From Solicoccozyma terricola (lineage: Eukaryota; Basidiomycota; Tremellomycetes; Filobasidiales; Piskurozymaceae): 64,000 nt of DNA. Positions 22,801 through 34,258 of the stretch are shown here, piece by piece (position 1 is the stretch's first letter; each line of letters begins with the position of its first letter). Location: the NCBI GenBank assembly GCA_001600875.1, contig BCLD01000018.1, forward strand, positions 334,084 to 398,083, read 5' to 3'. Below the pieces are notes generated by a model. It was not told the origin of the DNA. It worked only from the letters and a program-made list of their open reading frames with translations, and did no database searches. The translations under genes were made by a program, and so were the position numbers.

Positions 22801-23886
22801 TCACCCCAACAACTTGTCATCTACCACCTTCTCAGTCAACCCCTCAGCACCATCCCGCACTTCAATCACCTGTTCCACGCACACACACACAAACAAACAT
22901 CGCAGTCAGTATCAACACCCTTCCCGTCACACTACGCTTGTTCATCCATCCACTGCTCGCTCATCCACCCCTCCACCCCTCCACCCACACCCACACCCAC
23001 CTTGGATACCTCGGCGATCTGCTGAAAGAATATCAAGCTTGACGCATGCAGCGTCATCAGCTCGGTTGGAGACGAAGATGGTGTCCTGCATGTATATCGA
23101 ATGATGTGTCAGTATCGTATCGTATCATACTCCCACCCTTGCACCCATCCGCATTCCCTGTTTCAATACCGACCAGTTGATCAGACATAATGGAAACGAT
23201 TGACGGCCATCCTTGTGTGTCTGTAAGCCATCAGGCGAACAGGCGTAAATAGAGTCAGTGCGGGAGTTTGGCACATTCAAGAAGAGACGCTTGATGTTCG
23301 ACGTTCAATGCTCGAGCTGGCAGATGAGATGATCCGTGGGGACGCGAAAAGAGATCTACAGAGTAGTGCTTGCTATGCGCGCATATAGTAGAAGGGTGTC
23401 GGTCGGTCGCTCCACCCGGCGAGCAACGCTTTCCCGCTCCGCGAACAAGACCTCGACTAACCAATGGATGCGATAGCAAGACGTATCGAGGTGCATGGTC
23501 GGGAAGTTCTGGTGTGGGTCGGCGGTGATGCATTTCATCAGCACGACCACCTGGCGATCCACCGACCGCAACCTACCTTCCGCAATCTCTTCTATCGTGC
23601 CTTCCAACTCCTCGTCTACCACCATGCTCAGAGATTTCTTGTCAATCTTGACTGATAGATTGAACAGCGGAAACCCGTGAGCGGTCATGTCTAGCACCTA
23701 CATCGCCTGCAATTCTCACCGACCAGCGCGGAATTTCCTTTGACCTTCTTCAACCTGAATTTGCGAATCTGGTCCTTGACCGTGACGGGGATGTCGACGG
23801 TGTTTGACTGGTAGGCGGCAGAGGGGGGGAGGGGATGAGGAAGTGATTCTAGGGAGCTAACGGAAGACCTGTGTACTCACACTCAT
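22801..23886 (-). CDS. Glia maturation factor homologue (ADF-homology protein)
   Basis: Exons spliced by conserved sequence give about 139 residues. The start exon codes only MS (23886-23881). It then reads SNTVDIPVTVKDQIRKFRLK, KGNSALV, VKIDKKSLSMVVDEEL, EEIAEELPDHAPRYVLLS, THKDGRQSFPLCLINW, SPTELMTLHASS, and the last exon VIEVRDGAEGLTEK ending KLLG. This is the ADF-H domain of the GMF subfamily. GMF binds Arp2/3 and debranches actin networks at cortical patches. The intron before THKDGRQ is about 240 nt, longer than the rest. The small N-terminal exon and the final exon after a TG-rich intron were chosen on family match. It diverges from the LPAAT gene across a long poly-C run. Confidence 0.85.
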
Positions 23887-24123
23887 GTCGACTGTGTGTT
23901 GTGTGGTTGGATCGTGGTGGTGTTGAGCATGGTGCTGGTGACATTCGACGATGGGGAATATCAGATGATGACGTGTCATACCGCTCAACCACCCTCGACC
24001 AGCTTCATCTCCTCCCCCAAGCACCACCCCATCCCACATCCACCTCACCTTTCGCCAGTCTCGTCTCTTCCACCACCTATCAAACCTGCACTTCCCCACA
24101 TCCCACCACCCACCATCCAGCTC

Positions 24124-24124
<1 letters not shown>

Positions 24125-24188
<64 letters not shown>

Positions 24189-24215
24189 ACCCCCCCCCCC
24201 CCCCCCCCCCCCCCC
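24125..24215. repeat. 91-nt poly-C tract
   Basis: A near-perfect C homopolymer on the plus strand with one A at 24189. It lies in the 387-nt region between the divergent GMF and LPAAT starts, about 60 bp before the LPAAT ATG. Length should be treated with caution because homopolymers are error-prone. G-quadruplex/i-motif formation would be expected for such a run. Confidence 0.85.
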
Positions 24216-24273
24216 GGTCATTCCCAGGCCTAGCAAGGCAGACGTACGCGCCAGAGGACAAGGCACCCTTACC

Positions 24274-25857
24274 ATGTCCTTCCTCCTCAAACCTCTCGCC
24301 GTTCTCTCCGCATCAGCATTGTCCCTCCTCGGTGTCATGTCGATCAAGTCGCAAAAGGCAAGGTACTACTTCCACCTCTCACTCTATGTCGGTGCTCTAG
24401 GATTTTGCAGCTTCCTAGGGGTGCTCTACGGCATCTTCGGGACAATTTTGGGGCAGGTAAGAGTTGAGCGCATAATATGACCCAGGCGTATTTCCCGAAC
24501 TGCCGTTGACTTGTCCAAATCGGTGGTCGGTGGCAGCGTCTCAACATCAACTACCTGACTGCTAGATCTTTCTACTACATCTGCTCGCCACTCATCGGTA
24601 TTCGTCTCGAGGTGGATGGGGAGGAGCATCTCACATCGCTTCTGACAGCAAGAAACGGTGGTCCTCAAAGCGCGGTTCTCATCGGAAACCATCAGAGGTG
24701 AGGGAGGGAGCACTTCATTCGATGACATATCCACCGCCGATCTAATACTCTCATGTCTCGGGACAGCTTCCTGGACATCCTGTATCTTGGTCGAATATTC
24801 CCAAAGCGAACTTCGATCATGGCCAAACGGGAGCTCAAGTGGACTCCACTTTTGGGTCAATTCAGTGAGTTTTACCTCAATAGGTTTCCAAGTCTCCCCC
24901 CGGTACCTTGCTGATTGAATCTTGCAGTGAGTCTGTCTGGCGCCGTGTTCGTCGACCGCAAGAACAACAAAGACGCAGTCAAGCTCATGAACCAGGCAGG
25001 TGAAGATATGAAGAGGAAGGGAGTGAGTGGGATCATTGGTCACCGAAACCATATCTCCATGCTGACCATTCCATCCACAACATAGATCTCATTATGGGTC
25101 TTCCCAGAAGGGACACGTTCCTCCGCACCAGAACCCCATCTTCTCCCTTTCAAGAAGGGGGCTTTCCACTTGGCTGTACAGGGTGAGGACTTCTGGCCGC
25201 TCGCTGTTGCCGCAGTGCATGTCTCTGACATCGTCATGATCACTTGGATTTTATCCGGACAGCATCCGTTCCCATCATCCCAGTCGTCTGCGAAAGTTAC
25301 CATCGTCTGTTTGATGGCAAGAATCGCATGGAGCGTGGCTGTCTTCGCGTTAAAGGTGAGTGTAATTTTGGACGGACCATATTTGAGCCCTCCCTGCTGA
25401 ACATGAATCTACATTAGTCCTGCCACCCATTTCCACCGAAGGGATGACATCATCAGACGTCGGTAAACTGGCAGAGACGGTCCGTGACGACATGCTCAAG
25501 GCGCTGCGTGAGATCTCCTCCTCGAGTGAACATGTCCCGCGTCCGGGCCTGCATCGGGAAAGCTCCGATGATTCAACAGTCCCATTGACCTCGGCGATGG
25601 ATGGTCGCGACTCGGTCGACCACAGTTATGGTGCCAGCGATGGCTTACCGCAGGATACAAAGGGTGTTGTACGGGCTACAAACAAATACTCGGAGCTGCG
25701 GAGAAGGGTAAGCCAGGGAGATGACAGTGGTGAGGGAGGGGAGGAGGATACCGAGTCGGCCAATACACGACCGAACGGGCAAGTCCTGGGGGAAAGCCGG
25801 GAGGGGACGGAGGACGAGCTGGAGGATGATGGGGCTGTTATTGTGAAGCGACCATGA
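24274..25857 (+). CDS. SLC1: 1-acyl-sn-glycerol-3-phosphate acyltransferase (LPAAT)
   Basis: Multi-exon PlsC-family gene. Two N-terminal hydrophobic segments (from MSFLLKPLAVLSASALSLLG to about residue 65) precede RLNINYLTARSFYYICSPLIGI. Motif I is NHQSFLDILYLGRIFP (NHX4D), then IMAKRELKWTPLLGQF and FVDRKN. Motif III is WVFPEGTRSSAPEP, and the late segment has PIIPVVCESYH. These residues define lysophosphatidic acid acyltransferases that make phosphatidic acid in the ER/lipid-droplet membrane. After the catalytic domain there is a long acidic, low-complexity C-terminal tail in the last exon, beginning around MTSSDVGKL. The ATG at 24274 is the first after the poly-C run. Confidence 0.9.
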
Positions 25858-25950
25858 AGTGCGTCGTGGTTATGTTGTGGGAGATGGTGGACAGCAGCAT
25901 GTACATGTATATATACCCATGCGTTGCCCTGCCCATCCCTGTTTCTTCAG

Positions 25951-25958
25951 TCACGTGA
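25951..25958. promoter_or_regulatory. TCACGTGA palindrome upstream of PAPS reductase
   Basis: Perfect palindrome 121 bp upstream of the PAPS reductase start. In budding yeast MET16 and other sulfur genes depend on TCACGTG sites bound by Cbf1 with Met4. Equivalence here is inference from motif and target. Confidence 0.55.
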
Positions 25959-26078
25959 CCGAGTGGAGGTATGCCCAAAGAGCCAGCTGAGTAAAGAGTA
26001 GAAGATACGGCTGAAACGGATGGACATCGAGCAGCAGTGTCGTCATCCCTCGTTCACCTCGTCGCATAACCAACAACC

Positions 26079-27113
26079 ATGAGCGCTGCCACATCTACCT
26101 CGACTGCCACTCAGTTCTCACAAGAACAGCTGGCCAAGATCAACGCCGAGCTCGCGGAGAAATCGCCACAGGAGATCCTCACATGGGCTATCGATAATGT
26201 CCATGGTCTCTATCAAACAACAGCATTCGGACTGTGAGTGTGATAAGATCCCCAGTCTCCCGAGTTTCCCAAGTCCTCCCCTCTCACCCATCTACTTCTC
26301 CCGATCAGTACCGGTCTCGCCGCTCTCGACATGATCTCAAAGATCTCGCTGGACCGGCACGAAACCCACCTGGTGCCATTAGTGAGAGTCTCTGGCGCCA
26401 GCGAGCCGAGCAGATTTCTCCAGCTAACCAACCCCCCCCCCCCCCCCCTCTTCCATCAGATCTTTCTCGACACCCTTTATCACTTCAAGGAGACCTTGAA
26501 CCTCGCTCAAGTCGCTTCTGACAACTACTTGGCCCCTCTCCATGTCTACTACCCTCCCGATGTAAAAACCGTGGAGGAATTCGAGGCCAAATACGGCCAG
26601 AACTTGTGGGAAAAAGATGAGGACACGTACGACTACCTCGTCAAGGTTGAGCCATCTCAGCGAGCGTACAAGGAGCTCGGCGTCAAGGCTGTCATCACCG
26701 GGAGAAGGAGGAGCCAGGGAGCTGACCGAGCTGATCTGCAGGCGGTCGAAACCGATTCGACGGGACTTATCAAGATCAACCCCTTGATCAATTGGTCATT
26801 TAAGCAAGTCAAAGAGTATATCGATGCAGAGTGAGTATTGCGAGAGGGACTGGACTTGGGATACGGGCCTGATCAAAATCTTTACCTCAGAAATGTACCC
26901 TACAACGAGCTCTTGGATAAGGGTTACCGTTCCATCGGCGACTGGCATTCGACCGCACAACCTTCAGCGGATGACGCTGCTGCTGCCAACACAGACAACG
27001 TCGAGCGAGCGGGTCGATGGTCTGGCCGTAACAAATCCGAATGCGGTCTGCACAAGGATTACTTTCAGATGAAGGCAGCGTTCGAAGCCAAGAACAAGGA
27101 CGCGGCAGCGTGA
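26079..27113 (+). CDS. MET16: Phosphoadenosine phosphosulfate (PAPS) reductase
   Basis: Four exons. Exon 1 codes MSAATSTST through YQTTAFGL; exon 2 gives TGLAALDMISKIS to HLVPL; exon 3 starts at 26460 with IFLDTLYHFKETL and continues to WSFKQVKEYIDAE; exon 4 gives VPYNELLDKGYRSIGDWHST and ends with the catalytic motif SECGLH. The P-loop-like N-terminal region, the GRRRSQGADR loop and the ECGLH cysteine are those of fungal PAPS reductases, which use thioredoxin to convert PAPS to sulfite in assimilatory sulfate reduction. The intron 26382-26459 contains a C17 run between its branch site and acceptor. The length is usual for the family. Confidence 0.95.
26432..26448 (+). repeat. C17 run forming the polypyrimidine tract of a MET16 intron
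   Basis: Lies between a GCTAACC branch-site match near 26422 and the CATCAG acceptor at 26459. It is one of several sense-strand C runs at this exact intron position in the window. Confidence 0.75.
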
Positions 27114-27216
27114 TCGACGTGATTGTAGTCCATACCATGCACAATAATGTAGAGAATCCGTCGATACATGGTTTTGATCATTAGTTGGTGTTGCATGATG
27201 TCACCCCAAAGTACAT

Positions 27217-28612
27217 CTAGTCCGCCTTGCGTTTGCCATTCTCTCCGTCCGGATTTACGCTCGGCACTCTTCGCATTGCAGCACCGCCATTTGCAACGCC
27301 AGATGGTGTTACCGATCTAGCGACCGCACTGGCAACACCACTAGGTGTATCAGGACGTTCACCTCCGTCTATCGAATTGTTCGACGCTCCAAACGTCGGT
27401 CTTCCCGAAGGTGAAGCTGGAACATGAATTTCTGACATTGCACGACGAGGTGGTGGGGGAGTCAGACGTGGTGCCGTTCGTCTGCCTGCCGCAGCATGAT
27501 TGCTTGCGAGTCGTTCGATGAATGCCGGAGAGACGCCGTTACCAAAGGAATCATCCTGCCCTCCCCAAGGCGCGTACACAGATGGTGAAGGTGGGACGGA
27601 AGGCGAGAGGAGTGTAGCAGCTCGGATCGGCGTGCGTGGGGCAATGAGGCCTTCTTCAAGGCGTGCTCTCCGACGAACCCGTGGTAGCAGACTAAGGACG
27701 GGTTCCAACATCGTTTTCACTAAAGAGTGGCGAGATGCAGGTTTCTTGGGGTATGTGTTGTATTGAGCGGATACGGATCCTGTTGAATCGCCGAGATCGA
27801 TGGGATTGCGGATCTCTCCTGCCGGGGTGCCAGCCATTGAAGGGTCGCCGCCTACATGATCGAGGACGTGAGCCAAAAAGAAAAAAAAAGAGTAGGTATC
27901 AACACGGCGGACCGGATTCTGCTCACCGAAAGATGGCAATGCATTGTCGTTGGCGCTCAGACTAAGGAAGAGGAAGAGCGGCACAAGCCAAACGCAGACT
28001 GCAAAGAACGCAGCCACATCCATGAAGGTGGGTGCGACCTCCAACTGATCCTTCTTCTGTCCGTATCGATACTTTGGTTGACGATTGTATCGCTTGGCTG
28101 ACTGTGCCTTCTCGGCAAAGTAGAAGAACCAGAGAAAGTGGTCGGCGACGACCAGGCAGCACGACATGAGAAAGCGAGCCGAAGTGAGGGAGATGAATGG
28201 CCATGATGCTGTGAAGTTTTGGAGGTATACGATGTGGCAGAGGATGGAGAAGAGGATAAGGAGTGGTGGCAGACGATCGACGACGAAAAGTAGAACGTGT
28301 AGGCCGATGATAACCTGTTGAAGAGGGGTGGGTGGGGGGTTGTCAGTGACCAAAAATTGGCGACATCTGGGCCGTTGACCTGTCACTGACGTATATCGCT
28401 CTCATGCCCACGACTTTGGCTGTTCTTGAATGTTCCTCTATCAGCTCGGCTATCCAAAGGAGGCCGCTTGCTGTTAACAACGATGGAGAAGGTTGTGATC
28501 AGGAGCTGGGACGGTGGCACCGCTAGGCTGCGAACTAACCAAGCGAGAGCGTGACGAAGAGGAAGCCGGCTATGCCCCCCGCGTACGAGAGAATATGGAG
28601 GAGAGATATCAT
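27217..28612 (-). CDS. SVP26: SVP26/TEX261 family ER-Golgi membrane cargo receptor
   Basis: Exons begin MISLLHILSYAGGIAGFLF, continue SGLLWIAELIEEHSRTAK, then VIIGLHVLLFVVD, ILFSILCHIVYLQNF, SPTSARF-like ISLTSARFLMSCCLVVADHFL, WFFYFAE, and FFAVCVWLVPLFLFLSLSAND. These match the four-helix Svp26/TEX261 family, which sorts glycosyltransferases into COPII vesicles and helps retain them in the early Golgi. Relative to the yeast protein the C-terminus carries an extra long Ser/Pro-rich cytosolic extension of over 150 residues, ending NGKRKAD. The start at 28612 places a hydrophobic segment at the very N-terminus as expected. Confidence 0.88.
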
Positions 28613-29499
28613 GGTTGAGTAGCGGGGACAGATGAAACGCGTTCCCAAGAGGGCCTCGAGAGTAAGAGGGTAGATAGTCTAGCACATGTCCCGAGGCTGG
28701 AAACGATGGCGTTGGTGGTCAGGAAGACTGGAAGTTGTTGAGCGTGGGGGTGCATCATCATCGACGCCCAACCCAACCCATTAAATCAGGTATCGGGTGA
28801 AATAAAAAGTGGCCGCGGGAAGAAATGACGTGTCATCGTCGTCCATTGGGAACGCGTGTGGGGCAGTGGGTAGTTCTGACAATTCCAAGGACCTCAGAGC
28901 TGACTAAAGAGCTTCAATAAAAAGCTTCATTGATCCGCTGGTATCATAGCATTCAACCTCTATAGGTTCTTTATATTACCCGTATATGTCCTATTGGGCA
29001 ATAACGAGGGATCATTCATTACCCTTCGCGGAGTCGGTTGCTCTCTAACTCTTTAACTTTGACTACGATTCTGAAAGTAGAGATAGAGCTCAGAAACCTT
29101 CTGAGATGGTACAACTACTATTCACTATGAAGCTCTGGTCGTATGGGCCAATTACAATCACCCAAGTTGTCTCACTAGCCAACTTCCGGAGGAAAGCCAT
29201 GCCAGCAAATGCCGGCAGGGTATAGGAAAGCTGTAAAGATAAGGGAATCGACCAAGCCGACCCCATCGAACCCAGCTAGGACCTTCCCCCCTCTCTCTCT
29301 TTTCGGACCAGCTATCCATTTGTCCACACCTCCCCTAGTCTATACCATCGACATCGACAGGCATATCCCGGCAAGGTCTGAAACCAAACATTCCCGAGGA
29401 TTACGTCATCAGCCATCCGGTTAGGATCAGCTGTCAGCTGTCATTCAACTACAATTTCAGTTCGATTCAGGCAACTCTTGCCCACCTCGACATGCCACC
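28613..29499. promoter_or_regulatory. Divergent SVP26/PEX7 intergenic region
   Basis: About 890 nt between two divergent start codons. It contains AT-richer sequence near 28900-29150 and a CT-rich stretch near 29285-29300 on the PEX7 side. No ORF or RNA gene was recognised. Confidence 0.5.
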
Positions 29500-30831
29500 A
29501 TGACAGGACGCATGGCCCACACACCCGGCTATGCACATCACTCGGTTGAGTGGTCCCCATTTCATCCAGAACTCCTGGCTACAGCATCGGGTAGCAATTT
29601 TGGTCTGTCTGGGCCTGGCAGGTTGCATGTCTTTGTCGACTCGGTCAGCGCATTGCAGCCCAGCAGAGTGTAGGTCAAATGCCCTCGGTTTCTGCTCAAC
29701 TCCCACAGCTCACCATTCGTCCTCTGACGCACAGATTCGATGCTACAGATTCCGTCTATGATCTGGCGTGGAGCGAGTCGAATAGCGATCAGATTGCAGC
29801 TGGCTGTGGAGATGGCTCGATATGCCTCTACGACCTGTCCGCCGCATCAAATAATCCGGTGGTCCGATGGCGAGAGCACACAAGAGAAATATTCGGGGTA
29901 GATTGGAACAATATCTGTGTGTGGCGGAGTCTTGACGGGTGACGCAGCGTTTTGAAAGCACTAATAACAACGTGCTTCTGCAACTCGCAGTCAAGCAGTC
30001 CTTGGTAACAAGTAGCTGGGATGGTAGCATGAAGATTGTGAGCGCCCTGCAACGACATGGCAGTGCTCTCTACTCTGCTGAATCTTCCGACATCAGTGGG
30101 ACTGCACACAACCGCAGTCTCTGCTGACAATTCAAGCTCCAGGCAAGGGCCACACGCCAGCCGAGAGACCATGCGTGTATTCAGCTCACTTTTCGCCCAA
30201 ATCACCCGATCTCCTTGTTGCTGCAAGCTCGACTGGTCAAGCGTTGGTGTATGACCTCCGCATGCAACCGGCATCCGGTCCTATTCAATACGTTCAAGCT
30301 CATGATCCAGAATGCCTGGATGTCGATTGGAACAAGTATGACGACCACATGCTTGCGACCGGCGGCGTAGACGGGGTCGTCAGAGTTTGGGATCGTCGGA
30401 AATTGGTGGCACCCGTGTACCGAGCCGGCCGAGTCAATGAAGTCACCGCCTGCGCCAAAGAAATACTAGGCCATCGATTCGCAGTGAAGCGTGTGAGGTA
30501 TGTCTATCAGAAGAAATAATGGCATGCTAGACAAGACAGCTGAACCACTTGTCGCTCATGGCAGATGGTCACCTCATCATCGACACTTGCTCGCCTCTGC
30601 TTCCTATGACAGAACCTGTCGGATGTGAGTAGCCTGACAGGGACGTGCATTTCGTGTCTACTAATTGCTCCATTTGAGTTCAGACATTCCACTGCGGCAG
30701 CAGCCTCCGAGCTATTCACTTACTCCCGTCATACCGAATTCGTCCATGGCTGCGCTTGGAGTTTATTCAAGGCGGGCACATTTGCGACGGCGTCTTGGGA
30801 TCAGCAACTCCACGTTTTCAGTATGCCATAA
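29500..30831 (+). CDS. PEX7: Peroxin 7, PTS2 import receptor (WD40)
   Basis: Multi-exon WD40 protein. N-terminus HHSVEWSPFHPELLATASG and FGLSGPGRLHVF, then SVYDLAWSESNSDQIAAGCGDGSI, SWDGSMKI, VYSAHFSPKSPDLLVAASSTG, HDPECLDVDWNKYDDHMLATG and VRVWDRR, WSPHHRHLLASASYDRTC, and C-terminal FVHGCAWSLFKAGTFATASW. The order of blades and the GCAWS motif near the end are typical of Pex7, which binds the PTS2 signal and, with co-receptor, delivers cargo to the peroxisome. The ATG at 29500 was chosen; an earlier ATG at 29492 hits a stop after three codons. The exon junction after SMKI is uncertain by a few nucleotides. It ends 68 bp from the convergent TCERG1-like gene. Confidence 0.9.
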
Positions 30832-30899
30832 TTCACAAGGCATCCTTGGGATTGGAAAACGCAACAATCGCAAAGATGCAGACCTGACAGCTCGGCATA

Positions 30900-33849
30900 C
30901 TATGGACCGGTCTGATGCACGCTTGCCTTCGCCTCTTCAAGATTGTCCAGATGTTCCTGTTGGGGGGCCGAGGCCGAACGAGGTCAGCTCCAAGCGATGT
31001 ACAGGCTCGAACGGCAAGAATCACCTTGAGCCATGCATCGCGCTGGTCCGGTATGTAGTCGAAAATTGTGTACCGTTTGTCATTCTGCTCGCACGGGGCC
31101 CAGGTCAGTACGAGCGGTTAGATGAGACGAAACCGCCGCTCACCTGCAGGACAGAATGCATGTCATCCACATTGATCTGCTTTGCCATCTCTGTCAAGCT
31201 TGCTCGACCGCCGCCACCAGTGCCCACATCCTCATCCTCGTCCTCCTCTTCGTCCTTGATCGTCATGGCACTCTCGTCGAGCGTCTTCTTCCGCATTCTT
31301 CCCCAGAACTCGACAAAACTGTTCTCGCTCAGTAGGGCGTCAAACTCCCGTCGGCTGTTCTGGAATCGTACACGCTGCCAAGCATCGAACTGACTCGCGA
31401 GTGCGTCAGGTGATAGTTGCAAGCGCTTCACAGCAAAATCATCAACAATCTCGGGAAAGACCTCGTCGAAAGGTGTGTTGAGCTGGGGAGCGTGCCTTGC
31501 GAACAGGGCGTGGAGAGCAGCGAGTCGCTTCTTGGCAAGATCATCGAGATGCGACCTAAACTGTCTCTGCTTGTCGGCGATGTGTAGCGAGGGGTGATGG
31601 TAACGGGGGTCCTTTTCCAGCTGTGGTGCGACTTCGGACCACTTCGCCTGTAAACCTGCGAGTCAGCGGGGAACCCCACCTCTCATGATGACAGGACTGT
31701 CACTTACGTCATGATCTCTGATCGCTTGAACGAGTAGACTACCAAACTCCCTTTCACCCTCCTCCTTTCCGGCGCCAACACGACTCCGTTGCAATTCACG
31801 ACTCGCTTGTGCCTTGGCCCCCTGTACCTGTCTTTCCCTCTCCTGGAGACTGGCAGCGGCTCGCTCCTTCTTCTCTCTCGCTCGTCGTGTCTCTTCGTCT
31901 TCCTGTCCTGCATTAGCATTGATTGCGAGGGTTTGGATATACTTCTGGAAAAGCTGCTCTCGGAGACTTGAAGATCCAACGGCGTCGTAACGCGGGTCCT
32001 CCACCATCACCCGTTTGACCTAGAGCGAGATTTCTTGTCAGCTTTTTTTGCTCTAAGGCTGCATTGCATGCGTAGACCCCACCTCCTTCCATTCAGCATC
32101 TGGCCCCACCGACGGGTGCTCTTTGATCAGGTCAATGAAATCCAGTTCCGCCCTCTTTGCATCAGCTCGTTTACCTGCATTGGTCTGTTAGCGTTCCGAC
32201 GAGACCATATCACGCAGACGTTCAAACTCACGCTCTCCGAGCTCTTTCAAGTGCGTCCGGAAAAGCTTCTCCCTCGCGCGATCGTCCTTGCCATAGCTCC
32301 AGAATCGTCTGTCTTTCTTCCATGCGCGCCTGAAGTCATCCCAAATGGTGCGAGTACTATGGACCTCACTTCGAAGCAGCTCTCGGTAGTCGCGCTCGGG
32401 GTCTTTCTTTTCAGCAGCAGAAGAGGTCGTCGAATTCGAGGCATTACCAGTCTTGCCGAGTCGCTTCGCTCGAGCCACGTCGCGACAGTATTCCTCATAG
32501 ACGTCTCGGCGATCCTTCTGAGAAGACAGCAGGATGTAACGAGGGTCGTTGATGAAGAGCGGGAGGGAGGTGTCCCAAGGCGAGAAAGGCGAAATGTTCT
32601 TTTCGTGCAGCAAGGCCTGTTGGTGAGGACGGAGGTTAGCACAGAGGGACTCGGATCACGTTCCCTGGACATACCTTGAACAATGCTCTTCCCTCTTCCA
32701 CGGTCAGGTCCACCCTCGCTGGGGCTTGGAATACGGTGCGCTTGGCCTCTTCCTGTTCGTTTTTAGCCTTCTTCTTGGCAGCCTTCTTGATGACATCCGC
32801 TGCTGCATGCTCCGCAGCAATCTCCGCGGCCACTGCCTTCTGCCATGCTTCCTCGTCATCCTCGTCCATTGGTCCAGCTTGTCCTTCGTCATCCTCATCC
32901 TCATCCTCATCCTCGGCGGCTGCATCTTCTGGCGGCGCACTGCCCTCCAGTCTTGCAACTTTTGCGGGTCTTCCGTTTTTGTCATCGTCATCCTTATCGT
33001 CGACACTGGCCTCCATCTCCTTGCGTTTGCGTTGTGCTTCTCGCTCTTCTGCTCGTCGGGTTTCTTCCTCTTGTTTATGCTTGCGTTCTGCCTCGATTTC
33101 CATGCGAATACGCTCGCGCTCCCGGATGGCCTCGATCCGCTCTTGCTCCTTTTTCTTACGCCCCTCTTCCGCCAATTCTCGTGCTTCCTGCTCCAGACCG
33201 TTTGTGTATGCCTCAACTTCGGCCTTTATTTCATCTGGTACCGTCCAAGAAGACCTTTTACTTTCCTTTTCCGTGTAAAACACGTTACCTTCCGTGGTGA
33301 TGACCTTGGTCCAAGTAGTACCAGGGATGGGGAATTTCTCTTTCGGCTTCTCTTTCTTTTTTTTGGGCTCTGGCGCCGCCGGCGGTACCGATGACACGCT
33401 AGGTGGGAATGGAGGGGTGAAGCCAGGAGGTAAGGGTGGCAGAGGTCGAAGGTAAGTTGATTCCTGAGTCATTGTGTTGTAATAGTAGGGCGTGTGGCCG
33501 TCCGGAGCTGCCGTTCGTCAGGGAGGGAGGTCAACCACATGCCTCCTCACATTCACGTCGGAGCAGCTGAGCTTACCCGTATGCTGGATCCACCCGTACG
33601 GCAGTGGCGGCATGTGCTGCACGTTGTTCGCACCACTGGACGGAGTGGGTACAGGCGATCCGACGGACACCGTATTGAAACCAAAAGGTGGCGGCGGCGG
33701 CGGCGCTCTGTGGACAGAAAAGGGGGACGACATGAGTGACGGGATGTGACGACGACGGTGGTCTCCACTGACCCGCTTGCACTGAGCGAAGGGCCTCCTG
33801 GGGGCGGTGGCGGCGGTGCTGGTGCTGGCGCTGGACTACCTGTGGACAT
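30900..33849 (-). CDS. WW/FF-domain pre-mRNA processing / elongation factor (TCERG1/Urn1-like)
   Basis: Multi-exon gene. A Pro-rich N-terminus (MSTGSPAPAPAPPPPPPGG) leads to a first WW domain (LPYGWIQH ... PYYYNTMTQESTYLRP) and a second (TTWTKVITTEGNVFYTEKES, SSWTVP). A long Glu/Lys/Arg coiled coil and an acidic stretch follow, then a series of FF-like repeats: LFKALLHEKNISPFSPWD with FINDPRYILL; DDFRRAWKKDRRFW; EDPRYDAVGSSSLREQLFQKY; and RMRKKTLDES. The last exon reads EHLDNLEEAKASVHQ. WW-plus-FF proteins link RNA polymerase II CTD to the spliceosome. The C-terminal EHLDxLxEAK block is shared with TCERG1/Urn1 proteins, and the total length favours the TCERG1-like form. The start at 33849 is set by the spliced first WW domain. 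Confidence 0.82.
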
Positions 33850-33954
33850 GATGATATTGCGATGCAGTGTTGGCGGTGGGTGTTGGTGGGTGGTGGTTGG
33901 GTGGTTGGGTGGTAAGGGTTGGTTGATCCATGGGATGGTTGGGAGTTTGGTTGA

Positions 33955-33962
33955 TCACGTGA
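33955..33962. promoter_or_regulatory. TCACGTGA palindrome 106 bp upstream of the TCERG1-like start
   Basis: Perfect 8-mer. Its pair at 34193-34200 lies at a similar short distance from the other divergent start. Confidence 0.45.
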
Positions 33963-34192
33963 CAGATGGATCGAAGGGTAGGGTCAACCACCACACAGAG
34001 AGGGGTGAGAATGTACTCTACCACCGCTCAGCATATGCAGCAAAGGAGAGGAGGCGGAGGAGGAGGAGGAGGACTGACCGTGGGAGCTGGTTCTCCCCCA
34101 TGTCTATACATCTCCCTTCCCCCCCCCACCCACCCACCACCACCACCATCCCACCATCCCCTCCTGGATTAGATAGCAAAAGGGATCGACGA

Positions 34193-34200
34193 TCACGTGA
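34193..34200. promoter_or_regulatory. TCACGTGA palindrome 59 bp upstream of the DCAF4-like start
   Basis: Perfect 8-mer close to the start codon of the plus-strand gene. Confidence 0.45.
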
Positions 34201-34258
34201 TCTGCAAACGAAAGTTGACTTCGACCCTGGCAAGCGAAGGGACCATTGGGATATCAAC

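Larger units (their letters stand above)
33850..34258. promoter_or_regulatory. Divergent promoter with two TCACGTGA palindromes
   Basis: About 409 nt between the divergent TCERG1-like and DCAF4-like genes. It contains GGTTGG/GGTGGGT repeats (33870-33950), a GGAGGA run near 34045-34070, a CCACC/CCCAC stretch near 34115-34160, and TCACGTGA at 33955-33962 and 34193-34200. Confidence 0.55.

Noticed and set aside
23857..24480. Several long ORFs across the poly-C tract coding poly-Pro or poly-Gly
   Set aside because: They exist only because a homopolymer has no stops; the real genes on both sides start outside the tract.
32676..33394. Long plus-strand ORFs (200-222 codons) opposite the TCERG1-like gene
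   Set aside because: Antisense shadows of a Glu/Lys-rich coiled coil; the minus strand has clear WW and FF domains.
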